DNA from: Turnera subulata
Lineage: Eukaryota; Streptophyta; Magnoliopsida; Malpighiales; Passifloraceae
NCBI GenBank assembly: GCA_028386065.3
Contig: JAKUCV010007743.1
Coordinates: 76,846 to 140,845 of the forward strand
Length of the DNA: 64,000 bases
Reading direction: 5' to 3'
Shown here: in pieces, positions 21,899 to 35,369 of the stretch
Position numbering within the stretch: the first letter of the stretch is position 1
Layout of the letters: each line of letters opens with the position of its first letter
Notes under the pieces: generated by a model
Databases searched by the model: none
What the model was told of the DNA's origin: nothing
What the model saw: the letters and a program-made list of their open reading frames with translations, nothing else
Made by a program: the position numbers and the translations under genes

Positions 21899-24800
21899 TA
21901 GTACATGGAGGACTAGGCATTGGTTGATGCTGAAAGAGACCCGAGAGTGATTTTGTAATGGTGTTTGTGTTTATAATGGTAAAAAAAAGGAATTCATGAG
22001 AGGAAAAAAAGGAAAAAAAAGCTATACCTGATCAGAGAATTCATTAGAGACTGGATTTTGGTTTGCCACTTTCTTCTTCTTCTCTGCGATGATACCCAAC
22101 CTCCATATACAGGTTCCTTTCCCTTGTTTTATGGCTTTCCTTTCTCTGTTTTCCTTTTGTTTTCGGTTGAGTAAATTATTGGGGTTTTAATTTTCTGTCT
22201 TTGCCGGTTTGGAAATTGCAGGTGGAATTATGCACGGCCAAATAGCTTGGTTTTGGGCTTAACTTCATGTTTAATTCAGAGAGGTGTGTTGATTATAATG
22301 TAAAGCACCTTTAATGATTTTGTTCTTCTCCAGGTGTTGGATGAAGTGATGATCAGTTTCTTTTGAGTTGAAACATAGAGTTTCCTGCAATACTTGTCCA
22401 GTTACCTCTTTGGATCTTGTTTTGCCTTTAAAATTTTTGTTGTCTGATTTATGCATTCTAATTGCATAATCATTTGCTTAATTCCTTCCCCGCTTAGCAT
22501 TGTTCACCGATCTCATTTTCTTCCTGAAGTATTTGAACAGTTCTTCATGTCTAAGGGATCTGCTAAGGATATATATAACGCTCTTTTTTATGTGCTTCAT
22601 ATTTCTTTCCCTCTCAGATGATTAGCTGTTTTTTTTGTAGACTTTGAAGCCAGTTCTTGAACTGCAAATAAGGATTCTATACTATTTACTTGCTCATTTT
22701 TTGGTCATAACGTATAGCAACTTCTTGCGCTTATCTTCCTCTTACATGGTCGATACAACTCACAACTAGAGCCTTGTAATGCTACTGAGTTAGCCTTCAT
22801 CGCTGTAGTTGCTGTTCTCCTTGCTCCAGCAGACCGCAAAACCTTAAAGAACAACCCTACAAAGCTTCCCAGAACATGTAATTTGTTTTGCAACATCATT
22901 AACATTTTTCCTATGGAAATACTGTACATTGGAAAAAAATGAAGTAAACTGCTACGTTTTTTAAGTTCATGAAGCAAAATGTGCGCTGCATATTTTCCTT
23001 AATTCAGCTAAAGCTTTATAGATACCTTATTTATGCCCTCGGCCTCTGTTCTTGCTGGCTCTTATTGTTGGACTATTGGTAATTTTCCGATCACAGTAGT
23101 TGTGTCTAAACACTAGAGTTCTTTCATTGGTGAGGACTGACTTCATAAAAATTTCATAGAAGCTTCAGTTGCAACCATGTTTGATAATGGAAATGATGTG
23201 TGCATTTAGACTTCTTTGCTGCAAAAGGTAACATGTAATTCCAGTGCTATTGTGGTCGTCCACACACAGCTACAGGCCTCAGGTTAAAAGTCCCAGCTAT
23301 AGCCGTTGAAAAACGAAAAGCTAGAAGGCTACTCCCCTTATACATTAAGTGATTCAATTGCAATCATTGGCTCTCTTCTCTTTTCTTTCTTTCTTTTTTC
23401 GTACCTCGATGATTAAGCAAAGAAATTATGCTCAACAACATAAAAGGAGTAAAAGGAAAGCTCTTCTGTATTTGCTTTATCACATATTCTATTCCCTTCT
23501 ACGGCCACTACTGCACTGCTTCGCATTGTTATTTACTCCTGATGTTAACCAGCCATTGGCGATGTTGATCTTGTGATCATTGGCTTCACATGGAATAGCT
23601 CATTTTCGGGTATTTTCTTGTTCATTAATTGCGTTCGCTTATGCCCCAGTTAGGTTCATGTTCATTAACCCTCTGTTTTAGCCGACAACTTAAAGCCACA
23701 AAGGGATGAAGTCTGTGACCCATTGGCATCCCTAGGCTGTGAAGATGATATACTTATCATATAAGTTGTAAATCATGTGCTTAAATAAGTGAATCCAATA
23801 AAAATTTCATGAAAGTGACTCAACAAAGGACTATATATTGAACCTTTAGGCATGGCCATAGCCACGGGGGAAGCAGGCGCAATAACTCTATTTTCTGCTG
23901 GAATTGGTCACGAGCGAGAAGTGGATATTTTGTCCATGTACTAACTTTTTCACTATGAGGCTTGCACATTGAGTAGGCTTTTAGGGGGCTTTTTTTTTAT
24001 ATGTGATTTGAAATTCAAAAAAGTATTGTACTGTAGAAATTTGACTTTTTTTCCTCTTCTCAATTATTCTTCTTTCGGCCTGGGCCTGCAATCAAATCTG
24101 TCCTCATCTGTTCTTCTCAAAGAAGTCTCTTTCTGCTCATCCATCTGTCTTTGGATTCAGTGGCTTCCCCTTTTTTGTGGCAGCCTTTATAGTCAGTGTT
24201 AAAGGCGTATGTATGTGTACCTCATTTTCCCCTAGACTAGAGTATGACCCTAATTCTTGACATGGGCTACTACTAGTCCATTAATATTCCACACTGAGCC
24301 ACCCGCCCAGTTTTAGCCTCACAATGCCACTTGCCCTGGATTATTGTTCATTGAAGAAATACTGGAGCAATCATATTTATTGAATTAGATGCCATGACTA
24401 GAAAACATGAAGATTTTATTACAATTTTGAACCTCACGTCCATTTTCTTTGTTTCAAAATTATCTTCATTTTCTCTATTGCTTGTAAAATGGGCAATTTT
24501 ATGCGTAACGAGAGCATATTTATGGACTGATCTCCATTATTTGAGTTCGCCACCAAATATTTGGTAACCAACTCAGCCTGGTTAAAAAGCAAGAGGCTAT
24601 TTTGCTTATAAAAGTTTTGCTAATAATATTAGAGCACTTAATACAGAAACTTAAGTTGTAGGGTAAGCTTTTTTAAAAGCACAAAAAAGGAAATAGAACA
24701 TTGCACTAGATTGTTTAGGTCTACTTATATTAAAAATTGATTTGGACACACAGTCTACCTTCACAAAACAAAATCTGATGTGGTCACGTTTAGAGCACTT

Positions 24801-25001
24801 AATGTGTTACGTTCATTTGCTTCAGGCTTGGCGGCATTCGACCTGTAAGATAGTGGGCATGGCTCTGAGTAACGATTCTCGGCCTGATATGCTTTTGGGC
24901 CAAGTAAGAAGCCCCATCCAGATGCTCAGAGAAGCTTTACACCTTAATGGATCACAACAATGTTCTCTTCCCAACTGATCCACTTTCACCTGTGTTACGT
25001 C

Positions 25002-25053
25002 CCTTGTGCACATGTTATTTTTTTTTTTGAGAACCTTGTGCACATGTTATTTT
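25002..25053. mobile_element. Micro-insertion with 20-bp target duplication
   Basis: ccttgtgcacatgttatttt occurs at 25002-25021 and 25034-25053; the insert between them is a T-run plus gagaa. The boundary within the T-run is uncertain by a few bases. Confidence 0.65.
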
Positions 25054-26002
25054 ATGCTTCAGTGATTATATAGTTTATGAGGCCATTAGGGGACAAGGTC
25101 CTTGGGTGATAGGATTAGCATGTGAAAATGTGAAAATTTAATGGCGCCCATCGAATTAGAGTTTGGAATAGAAAAGAGAGAAAAAGAAAAGGAACCAATG
25201 GGAAGATTTGAGATTCGACCTGATATAGAATACACAAGTTGCTTGCACTCCTAATATCCACGCAATGATGGATCATAATGTCGCTACATCCAAACCTTTG
25301 TGGCTGTCTTACACAATCCTTTTCTTTTTTGTTACTGATGTGATCATGATAGGAGTTAGGACAATAAACACTTGCTGCATATATATATGCAACATGTATC
25401 TACCCGAAGAAATGTAAGCAAGACAAAATATATGCTTTCCAAGTGGGTATTTTAATTTTAGTATTCATATATTGACTCTCTGTAGTAGCATTTACACCAA
25501 CCAAAATGCAATTGGATGAGGAATAAAGGGGATGATTATCAATTGCATCCCCAAAGGTACGTGTAGTGACTTAATCTCCACTGCAGACTTCCACTCAAAG
25601 AGACTTAGGATAGGACTCGTTGTGCCACTTGCATTTCATGCTAAATTTCATCAATAATCCACTTCAATTTGGAAACCCTTCACCAAAATTATAATGGAGA
25701 GACTTCTTGAGAGAATCCTTAATCAGCACATACCAGTGGCTTGACTTGCCTAGTTGGCTTACTAACATATTTCCAGCCATCATTGCCATTGGCACCATAG
25801 CAATGGGAAGCCTTATCTTTCTCCTATTGCTTGCTAATTAAGCTTGAATAGTTTCCAACGGTCGATGCTAACACAAGATTAGGCACGGAGAATAATAGTC
25901 CCTCTTACTTTTTAAGGATGAAATGATTAAATGAATGAGAATTCTATTTGCCAGTACTAGCTAGTGGGGGATCTTAGCCCCCCCCTCCCCCCTAAGATTT
26001 AC

Positions 26003-26071
26003 AAAGTAGGCATGTAGGTATTTATTTATTTATTTTTTTTTTTTTTGTCGAAAAGTAGGCATGTAGGTATT
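26003..26071. mobile_element. Micro-insertion with 20-bp target duplication
   Basis: aaagtaggcatgtaggtatt at 26003-26022 recurs exactly at 26052-26071. The 29-bp insert is TTTA repeats, a T-run and gtcga, so in minus orientation it is a tail beginning tcgac followed by A. Confidence 0.7.
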
Positions 26072-26481
26072 GTGGTTAGGTACTTTCCCCACTCAAAGGA
26101 AAAGAGAAACATGGTTTGAATCCACCCAGCTCCATTTTGCTTATTAATTTGGTCCCAGGTCCCCAAAGTTTTTTACCTGGCTCCGCCCCTAGCTAATACT
26201 ATATACCATTACCAAGTATTGCCTGCGAGATCTCTGACATTTTGCATTCACGATCAGAATATGCAATGACAATTTCGAACGACGGCTTCCAATCACACTC
26301 CGCTTGTTGATTGACAAGTTGAGCTTGGGATGACATCAAACATTTGGAACTAGAACAATAAGTCAAATCTCTTCAGCGGACAATGATGAATGATCTTTTA
26401 TTGTAAGATTTGACTGAACTTACTAAGAAGACCATTTAGTTATCTAAAGCTAAAATCTCAACCTGAAAAAGGATCGAAATT

Positions 26482-26543
26482 AATCCCCGCAGTATCTTTT
26501 TTTTTTTTTTTTTTTGATCAACAAATCCCCGCAGTATCTTTTT
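26482..26543. mobile_element. Micro-insertion with 20-bp target duplication
   Basis: aatccccgcagtatcttttt at 26482-26501 recurs at 26524-26543. The insert is a T-run followed by gatcaac. Confidence 0.7.
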
Positions 26544-28700
26544 CCTTTTTTGCCACAACCTCCAGAAAGTTTATTATAAATTGACGACAGTACATGAATC
26601 TTAAATATGATTAGTCAATAGAATAGCGTGATACCATTGGAAAAGCCAGACCAATATATAGGATTGGTCCAAAATTAAGCGATTTGATTCCCGCTTAAAC
26701 AAAATTCAGGTTCGCATCCTCATGTTTACAAGAATACCAGAATATCATTACTTTTTGTTCGTCAAAACCCTGGTCCTAATTAGGGAGCAAATAGTAGGAC
26801 TATGGCAAAATCACAAGCCAACTAAGAATGCATTAACGCGGTTGCTGAAAACTATCATTGACCGTAAATTAAGAGTACATTCTTCCTCTAGAAACTAGGA
26901 ACTAGTATGTATCATCGTCATCAAATCAAACACATAAATATAAAATCTCACATCTCAATTCAACAAAGGGCTCAATTAAGAAAACTGCCAATTTAACGGT
27001 ACACAATTTGGATCAGATCCACCCAGTGTACATCCAAGAAAGTTCTCATCATCTCATCTCATAAGATGCAACGCAATGCTACTACTAAACAAAATATCTA
27101 GGAAAAAGAGCATCTTGATTGATCGACCGACCCAGAGTCCCCATCACATTTTACAACTTCATTGATTTCGTTCACACACATTAGCCTTGGACCCCGCATA
27201 TATTATTCCAATTAAGGCTTGCTTTTCTTGTTTCTTTGGGTTTGAGGCAAATTGTTAGGCCACCGAGACTACCTTTCCTATCCAATTGTTGGGCCCTCTT
27301 GGGCGGCTTATGCATTTATATCTTTCTTTCAAGTTTCATCCTTTCATCACCCAAAACACAAGCTTTTCTTTATTCCACTAAATGCCCAACCTTTTTTTTT
27401 TATAAGTATGGACGTCTCATTTTTACCAAAAGTCCAAAACAGCTGGAAACCAATCCAATCTAGGATGCTGTCCTCTGTCAATGCCCGCCATCTGTCCACT
27501 GTCGAGTCGTGAGATTGAGAATCCACGTGGATATAATTAAAAGATACTGGTGGAATTTAGGAATAAACACTGTGGAAATGTTGTTCTATTTGTCGTTCGT
27601 TAATCAAGGGGTCTTCTTTTAGAAGGTTTAAACTCAAAAGCTCTAGGGACCCTTCATCAGTTTTTTTTTTCTTTTAGTTAATCAGAAAACTGGCTCATGA
27701 TTCATCAAATGATATTGTGCGAGTGTAAATAAATATCTTTAATTTGTCGGGTGTGCTTGCATGTAAAGCACAATTGGTACACTTTTCCCCACCAGCGGAT
27801 GATAATAAGATGTGTGATACTGAGTTTGTCCAAGGTTATGTACGTATCGAAGCGTAGAAAGCTCCACGTATATAGCTTCTTTATCGCTCTTTTTCCTATG
27901 GATAAATTATGGGTTTTCTGCAAATATATTTTGCCTAACGCGACCTCGTATTGATTATGGCAGTCTTCACTTCAAGATTGGTTTTCATTTGGGAGCCATC
28001 CTTGCTTGACATTTGACTATCCATCATATGCTGGTGTAAACGCTTATTCTATATTCCAAGCCCCAATCTAGCTAGAACGTTTTGGAAGCTACTAATGTAT
28101 GTACACATGTATCTATGAAAGATCCAATTCAGCCGCAAGGAAGCAGAACTTAGTGGCCTCTTTTTTTTTTTTAACAAAATAATGATGGAATAACCTACAC
28201 CAGCATTAATTGACAAAGTTTATTCGAAATAATACTCCCAGAATAAAGTTGAACTGCTTTTAGCCTTTTACACGAGTCAAAGTGTTTTATTTTCTTGGTC
28301 AAGCACCCTTGAATTGAGGTGTTTATTGATGTGCGCTTACCAGTAGTAATGGGGGAGATGGTTTTTGATCGAATTTCTTCTCAAAAAAAAAAAAAAATCA
28401 ACCACCCGACAAGAGAGTGGGCTTCGGGGGCAGTTACCCATTCGGATAACGTGGGTAAGCAAAAACCGGTCTCTCACGCGGGAATTGCCGCCAAAATTAC
28501 CGGCAAAATTTCCCCATCCCACCAACAAGTGGCTTCACTCGCTTATAACCACCTGGGAACCGCGCGTACGGACATCATCAATATTAAAAGGATAAAATAC
28601 AAAAACATTTTTATTCTCTTGAATATCTTTAGATATGTCGGCGCTCCAAAATTGGACAAGAAAACCCAAAAAGAAAAAACCCCCTCACGCCCGTGTTAAA

Positions 28701-28754
28701 AAAAACCCTCATGTTTCTTTCTTTCTTTTTTTTTTTTTTATAAAACCCCTCATG
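28701..28754. mobile_element. Probable micro-insertion with about 13-bp imperfect duplication
   Basis: aaaaaccctcatg (about 28701-28713) and aaaacccctcatg (28742-28754) flank a pyrimidine tract of CTTT units and T. The duplication is imperfect, so this is less certain than the others. Confidence 0.4.
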
Positions 28755-28856
28755 ATTCCTTATAAAATAAAAATAAACCTATTCACCAAAAAAGGGAAAA
28801 AAGAAAAATAAACCACCCCCCACATATTAAAAATAACGCCGGCGATATGACTTATG

Positions 28857-28970
28857 AGGATGATAATTTTAAAACCTGGTGAACATGTTATCAAGTTGTT
28901 GAATATAGACTTCTAGGATGATAATTTTAAAACTTGGTTAACGTGCTATCAAGTTGTTGAATATTTATAC
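28857..28970. repeat. Tandem duplication, period about 58 bp, two copies
   Basis: aggatgataattttaaaac and atcaagttgttgaatat occur twice in the same order and spacing, with a few substitutions between the copies. Confidence 0.85.
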
Positions 28971-29750
28971 AAATAGTACTCCTCTAGTTGAGATTATTTG
29001 ATTTGATGTACCCGAAAAAAAAAAAAGGGAATTATTTGAATTGAGGCAACGGGTAGCCTAATGTAATTACTACTATTTTCATCAAGAAAGTTCCTAATTT
29101 CGTCCTTTTCGAACTTGATCATAAAAGTACTGCGAGTCAGCATCGTAATGTCTCCATATCGAAGTGGATTGGAGCGAGTCGGAAATTTCTCTACTTCAGA
29201 TAAATGCTCAGTAATCATTATCATCGATTTTTTTTTTTTTCAGTCTAATCTCCAAATGAGGGTGCAATCTATTGCAAAAGTGATCCTCCTCACGCTCTCT
29301 CTATTTTTCTCATTTTTTTTTTTTTAAGGAATCACGATCTTTTTCAAATCATTGGAGATCTTAAAAAAAAGGGAAAAAAGTAAAAATTTATAAAGACCTA
29401 GACCCAAAAAAAGAAGAAAACTTATAAAGACACAGGATGACCGCGGGCAGAAAGTTAACCGTTGGCTTGGCCAATTAGAGGTCGACACGTTTCCTGAACA
29501 GCATTTGGGTAAATAAACGGCCAAGTAAATGGTCTGTTAAAAGAGGGGGCTGGTTCGTTACCTAGTACAACAGGATTGTGCTTTTCTTACCTGTTTAAAG
29601 GCCCTTTGGCCTTTGCTCTCTCTCGTTTTGTTCGGTTTCTCCTGCGATTTTGGAGGCTTCATATTTGTACAGTTTTTTCCGTTTCGATTGGTGGGTTGTC
29701 TAGGAATTGGTTCCATTGTCGGGTTCCGGTGTTGATTTTGGAAAAAGAGA

Positions 29751-32676
29751 ATGGACGACGAGTATGCTAAGCTTATTAGAAGAATGAATCCACCCAGGTA
29801 CTCTTTTCTTCTGATAAATTACTGTTCTTTTTTTGGGATGTTCTTTAGATTTTGTTTCTGGTTCTTGGGTGGGCTTGCTATAGCCTTTGTTCTTGATGGT
29901 CGGTCTTCTTCTTCTTTTTCTTCTTCTCCCTGCCCATAGTTTTGAAGGGTCTGTGTTTGAATTTTGTGTTTTCTCTTTCTTTTGCTTGAAGAAGAATTTT
30001 AGAGAATAGTTTCACTCTTTGCAAGTTATCCTTTCTTCTTTTGTTTTCCTCGGTTGATAGTTTTTCTCCTCTTAATTTGACCCTAGTTTGTTGCAAGAGG
30101 GATAAAGGAAAGAGGAGGAAACAGAATAAAAAGCAGAGTTGTTGTTGTTGTTGTTTTTAAAACGTTTAAGGCTTTAATTTTAACTTGTCTGAATCAGTTT
30201 ATTAGATAACATGTGTACAAACGAATACCCTTGAAATCTGTGCTTTATTTTGAATTTTTCGTTCGTCCTCTGATACCAAGTATACAACTAAAACATATGT
30301 GTTTCCTTCAAATTTCACGTACTTATAGCTCCAATTTTTTGCAATTCTATCGAGTTGACCTAATTGTTTTTGTTGCAGAGTGGTCATTGACAACAATTCT
30401 TGTGAAGATGCCACTGTTATCCAGGTAAAGCCTCTGTTTTTCCACTTTTTTGTTCCTTGTCAATCATTTTTTCTTTCTGGGACACCTGTATAAGATAGTT
30501 TGGTAAGGGGAGAAGTTTCTCTGATTTCATAAATTTTGTGAGATAGTCATTTCTTAGAAAGCTTATATTCACCAAAGTTAGTTTGCGTTAAGAATTGATT
30601 TTCGTTTCAGGTTGACAGCGTTAACAAACCTGGAATACTTGTGGAAGTTGTTCAGGTGCTTTGTGACATGAACCTTGTAATCACGAAAGCTTATATATCA
30701 TCCGATGGGGGCTGGTTGATGGACGGTAAGTTTTCTTTAACAATTATTCAGATTGTTGGGATAAACACAAAAGGTTGTGTGCCCTCATATTTTTCCCTCA
30801 ATGTTTTGCAGTGTTTCATGTGATTGACCAAGATGGTAACAAAATCAACGATAAGGAAGTCTTAGAATGTATCCAAAGAGTAAGAACCTGTGCTCCTCTA
30901 ACATTTCTCGGTTAATTTTCCATTTGATTTGTGAGAGAATTAGGAGTCAAGAAGCAGAGGGGTCAAGCTTAGGTTGTGTCACTGTTTCCTGTTTTCGTTT
31001 TGGAAACTTAAATTAATCATAGCACATATATAGTCGAGCTCAGTGGATGAGTACTGGCAGTTTTATTTTGTTATGCCTTACAAACCTGGGAGATGTAGGA
31101 ATTTCTGTCTCTTCACCACGCTGCAAAAGCATAGAGCCAGCCTTAAATTGTGAAGATTTACCTCTAGAGAGTATCTCCCCTGCATTTCGCTTTTCTAGTT
31201 TACTAGGACTTGCATTAATTTAGAATGTTAATAGAAATGGACTTCCATAGCTAGCCAGTGTAGGCCATTCCATCCCCGAGGCTGTGGTAAGCAAATGCAT
31301 ATTTGTGGGATTGAAAAGAATGAGCATTGATCCTTGATTTTATAAATTATTTTCTAATCTACGACTTACCCTTTCAGTAGCTCACTATCTAGACTTGTGT
31401 CCTGATTTAAATTTGATTGTACAGAGCCTTGAAATTGATGCAAGCTTTGCACCATCATTGAGAGGATCAGTTGGGGTGATGCCCTCTGAAGAGCACACGG
31501 GAATTGAACTGAGTGGCACAGACAGACCTGGTTTGTTGTCTGAGGTTTCTGCAGTTCTTGCAGACCTCCACTGCAATGTTGTAAATGCGGAGATATGGAC
31601 CCATAATGCCCGGGCTGCAGCTGTAGTTCATGTCACAGATGATTTCACAGGAGGTGCAATTAAAGATCGAGAACGTCTCACAATGATAAAGGAATTGCTC
31701 TGCAATGTTCTCCAGGGGAATAATAATGATGTCAAGAAAGCAAAAATGACCCTTTCACCTCCCGGTGTAACAAGTAGAGACAGAAGATTGCATCAGATTA
31801 TGCTTGCAGATCGAGACTATGAAAGAGTTGAAAGAGCAGATCTAGGGAGACTAGAGGATAAGAGCAAAAGACCCCAGGTTACCATGTTGAATATTGAAAA
31901 GGACTATACTGTGGTCACTATGAGGTCTATGGATCGCCCCAAACTGTTTTTCGACGTTGTTTGCACTTTGACAGACATGGAGTATGTAGTTTTCCACGGA
32001 ATGGTCAATACCGGAAGAAAGGAAGCTTATCAGGTGAGATAGATTTAGTTAAAAAGCAGTCTTTGTTGCATGATTGTTAACCCAAAGAACAACATCTTGT
32101 GGCTGAATGGAAAACAGAATTAAACTGGAAAACTTCTTTTGCTTGTAGGAATTCTATATTCGACATGTGGATGGATTCCCTATAAGCTCTGATGCTGAGC
32201 GAGAACGTGTTATACAATGTCTTGAAGCAGCAATCGAAAGGCGGGGATGTGAGGTATATTCTAGGCTAGAAATCAAACTTCAGTTTGTAAATGTTCAATT
32301 GCGTTAGGGATGCTTATAATTGCTTATTATTCAGGGATTGGAGCTGGAGCTGTGTACAGAGGATCGTGTTGGCCTTCTTTCAGACATTACAAGAATATTC
32401 CGAGAAAACAGTTTGTGCATCAAGAGAGCAGAGATCTCAACAAAAAGTGGCAAAGCCAAAGACAAGTTCTATGTTACTGATGTGACTGGTAACCCAGTTG
32501 ACCCCAAGATAATAGATTCGATCCGTCGACAGATTGGTCAAACAAAGCTGCTGGTGAAACATAATAATTCGATTCTTTCTCCAAAGCAGCCTCAAGAGAC
32601 AACAGTGAGACACCTCTTAGGGACCCTCTTCAGGACACGCACGTTTCAGAATTTGTTGATTAGATCCCACTCCTAG
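29751..32676 (+). CDS. ACR4: ACT-domain-repeat protein, ACR4-like (7 exons)
   Basis: Exons 29751-29797, 30379-30424, 30611-30725, 30812-30879, 31425-32033, 32149-32253 and 32335-32676 join in frame to 443 residues; all introns are GT-AG. ACR proteins consist of four ACT domains and are thought to sense or bind amino acids, related to the regulatory part of bacterial GlnD. ACT 1 begins [23 protein letters not shown] 2 has the family signature [15 protein letters not shown] and [16 protein letters not shown] 3 starts [19 protein letters not shown], and ACT 4 starts [19 protein letters not shown]. The [16 protein letters not shown] start and the HLLGTLF segment near the C-terminus are characteristic of ACR4. 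No lesions. The PPR gene follows on the same strand 586 bp downstream. Confidence 0.95.
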
Positions 32677-33262
32677 TTTCTCTCTATATTGTAAATGCTA
32701 GTCCGTACATATTTGCACAGAAATTGCTAGATGCATAGACCCCAAGTGTCATTACAGGGATAGAGGAAAAAACTGTAGAAAGGTACCTCCATATCGTCAG
32801 CTTCATAGGGGGTTAGTGTAAATATCATGATACACAGTTGTGGAGAAGTGTCCCAAAAAACTAGTACTTGGGGCTCCATTTGTATATAGTAAAGTGTGTA
32901 ATATGTGATACATAGATTGTACATAAGCAGCAAAATTTGTACAGGAAATTAGCTCAATGAAAAAGAAAAAAATGTGAATGTTTATTGTGTAAATTTGTGC
33001 ACTATGGTCTACTTGGTCGAATTTTGCAATTCGTGAAGATGAAACGGTCACTTCTAGCATAATTCGATTTAAATTCTCAAAGACAGGAGGTTCCTTATCA
33101 GACGGCGTATCGTTCGATCCAGCGACTTGTCATGGGTCTGTTTTTCTGTAGCCCAAGTGAACAACTGGAACATAGTGTTTCTCTCTTTTCCTTGCGGTGC
33201 GGGTTTTCTCTTTTTACTTTTTAGTTGGAGAACGTTTCTTTCTCTTCTTAAAAGCTTAAAAA
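32677..33262. other. Spacer between ACR4 and PPR genes
   Basis: 586 bp that must contain the ACR4 3' UTR and terminator and the PPR promoter. A possible polyadenylation signal region (aatgaaaaag, about 32955) is seen; nothing else. Confidence 0.5.
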
Positions 33263-35369
33263 ATGGCGCGCTTTGCAACCGAGTTCGCGACTCGGATCAG
33301 CCGAGCGTTGATCTCCGAGTCAAGCACAGCAACGTCGACGCGGCAATGGACTCCCACACTAGAGCAGGTCCTACACAAGCTTGGCTGCCGTAACTCTCTG
33401 AATCCACCACTTGTGGCTCAAGTTATCGACCCGTTTCTCTTGACTCACCACTCACTCGCTCTCGGTTTCTTTAACTGGGCTGCTCAACAACCCGGGTTCA
33501 CGCACACCTCGCTCACTTACCAATCGGTCATTAAGTCCCTCTCTCTCGCGGGCCAATTCGCGGCGGCGGAGTCTCTTTTAAGGCAAGCCAAAGGCCAGAC
33601 CTTGGTTCTCGATTCTTCAACTTATGGCCTTGTTATTGGTTCCCTTGTCCGGGGAGGGAAAACCCAGAAAGCTTTTTTGGTTTTTAATGAGGCCAAGTCC
33701 CGTGATTTGGATGTTGGACCTAAAGTATGTAACTTGCTTTTGGCTTCTTTGAGTTCCGGTGGGTATTCTGACCTGGCATTGAAAGTGTTTGACGAAATGC
33801 TGAAGAGACGTGTTGGGTTTAATACACTCGGGTTTGGGGTGCTTATATGGAGGGTTTGTAGGAGGGAACCTGATCTGGACAAGGTTTTTAGGATGTTGGA
33901 TGAGGTTCAAAGGAGTGGTATTTCAATGATTAATGGGTCTATTATAGCAGCATTGATTGTGCATGGGCTGTGTCAGGATTCAAGAGTCACTGAGGCTTTA
34001 AGGGCTTTGTATGAGCTGCGGATCAGGGATTGTAAACCTGATTTCATTGCGTATAGGATTGTTGCTGAAACTTTTAGATCAGTGGGAAGTGTGGTTGATG
34101 TAAATGATGTGTTGAGGATGAAGAGAAAACTAGGAGTTGCACCGAGGACTAATGATTATGGAAAGTTTATGATGAGTTTGATTAAGGAGAGGTTGACAAG
34201 CGAAGCAAAACAATTGGGAGAGATTATTGTAGCTGGCAATTTCCCCATTGAAGATGATGTGTTAAATGCATTGATGGGATCTGTTTCCCACATTGACCCT
34301 CGCTCCGCGATGCTGTTCTTCGATTTCAGCATTGGGAAAGGAAGATTGCCAACTCCTGCTACATTGAGCAACCTGTGTAGGAATCTCTGCAAGCATGAAA
34401 AGGTCGATGAATTGTTGCAGGTCTACCGTGCATTGTCTTCCCATGATTTTTTTTCCGATACGGAGAGTTACACTTTGATGTTCTCCTCCTTCTGCCGCAC
34501 TGGGAGAGTGAGAGAGGCTTATGGGATTCTTCAGGAAATGAAGAAGAAAGGGTTTGGCCCAGAGATCTCGATGTACAACTCACTTATGGAAGCTTGTTGT
34601 AGAGAAGATATGTTGCGCCCTGCAAAAAAGCTTTGGGATGAGATGTTTGTAACCGGTTGTGGCGTGAATTTGCAAACTTATAACATTCTTATCGAGAAAT
34701 TCTCTGAAATAGCTGAAGTTGATGAGGCTTTGAGGCTTTTCGATCACATGTTGGATAAAGGTGTGGCGCCTGACTCAAAAATTTACAGGTCCCTCCTTGG
34801 AGGGCTCTGTCAAGAGAATAAGTTTGAAGCTGCGATTGAAGTCTTCAACAAGTCTGTTAATCAGGATGTAACAATTGCACGAAGCATATTGAGCTCTTTT
34901 ATTCTAAACCTCTGTGAACAAGGTATGCTTGTTATCCATCATTCTTCTATGGAAAAAATACAATAGCTGCTTCTTGGGTAGATTTTATGCATCACTTGTT
35001 TTAGTTGCTTCTCGATTAGTTTGCTAATATCACCTGAATATAAATTAGTGTTACGTGTTCCACGCAGGTAAATTCATTGTTGCTTCAAATTTGCTCTGTG
35101 GCCTCAGTGATGATGTGGGGAATTCACACTCCCATGTGGTCTTGCTGAAATGTTTAGCTGATGCTGACAAGGTTCCGACTGCCATTGATCATGTAAAACA
35201 AACCCAGCAAAACTGTTCTACTATTTTGCAGGACATATTTACTGAGATTTTGGCCTTGTTGTCTTCTTCAAAACCAGAGCCTATCTTACATTTGCTCCGA
35301 GCATTGTCAGAAGAATGTACAGATTTCAATAATGATATTTTAAATCAGATACGCAGCAGAACTTTTTAG
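33263..35369 (+). CDS. Pentatricopeptide repeat (P-class) protein, At5g14080-like
   Basis: Two exons, 33263-34922 and 35068-35369, join in phase at LCEQG to give 653 residues. PPR proteins bind organellar RNA through tandem 35-residue helical hairpins. Here repeats are visible from about residue 90 (YQSVIKSLSLAGQFAAAESL) to about 550, best defined at YTLMFSSFCRTGRVREAYGI, YNSLMEACCREDMLRPAKKL and YNILIEKFSEIAEVDEALRL, each with the degenerate P-type end. The front segment LVAQVIDPFLLTHHSLALGF, the GFFNWAAQQPGF stretch and the C-terminal HVVLLKCLADA match the At5g14080 group. There is no E or DYW extension. The N-terminus is basic with serine and threonine, compatible with an organelle transit peptide. 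The RNA target is unknown. Confidence 0.92.

Larger units (their letters stand above)
21899..29750. other. 7.9 kb gene-free region between TCP20-like and ACR4
   Basis: The first few hundred bases are presumably the TCP 3' UTR. The rest is AT-rich with several micro-insertions (25002, 26003, 26482, 28701), a possible weak SINE near 26640-26770 (B-box-like ggttcgcatcc), and a tandem duplication at 28857-28970. Small frames show no domain character. The last 150 bp or so before 29751 are the ACR4 leader. Confidence 0.5.

Noticed and set aside
33617..34583. Minus-strand frames within the PPR gene
   Set aside because: Antisense shadows; the plus strand carries the recognisable PPR repeats.
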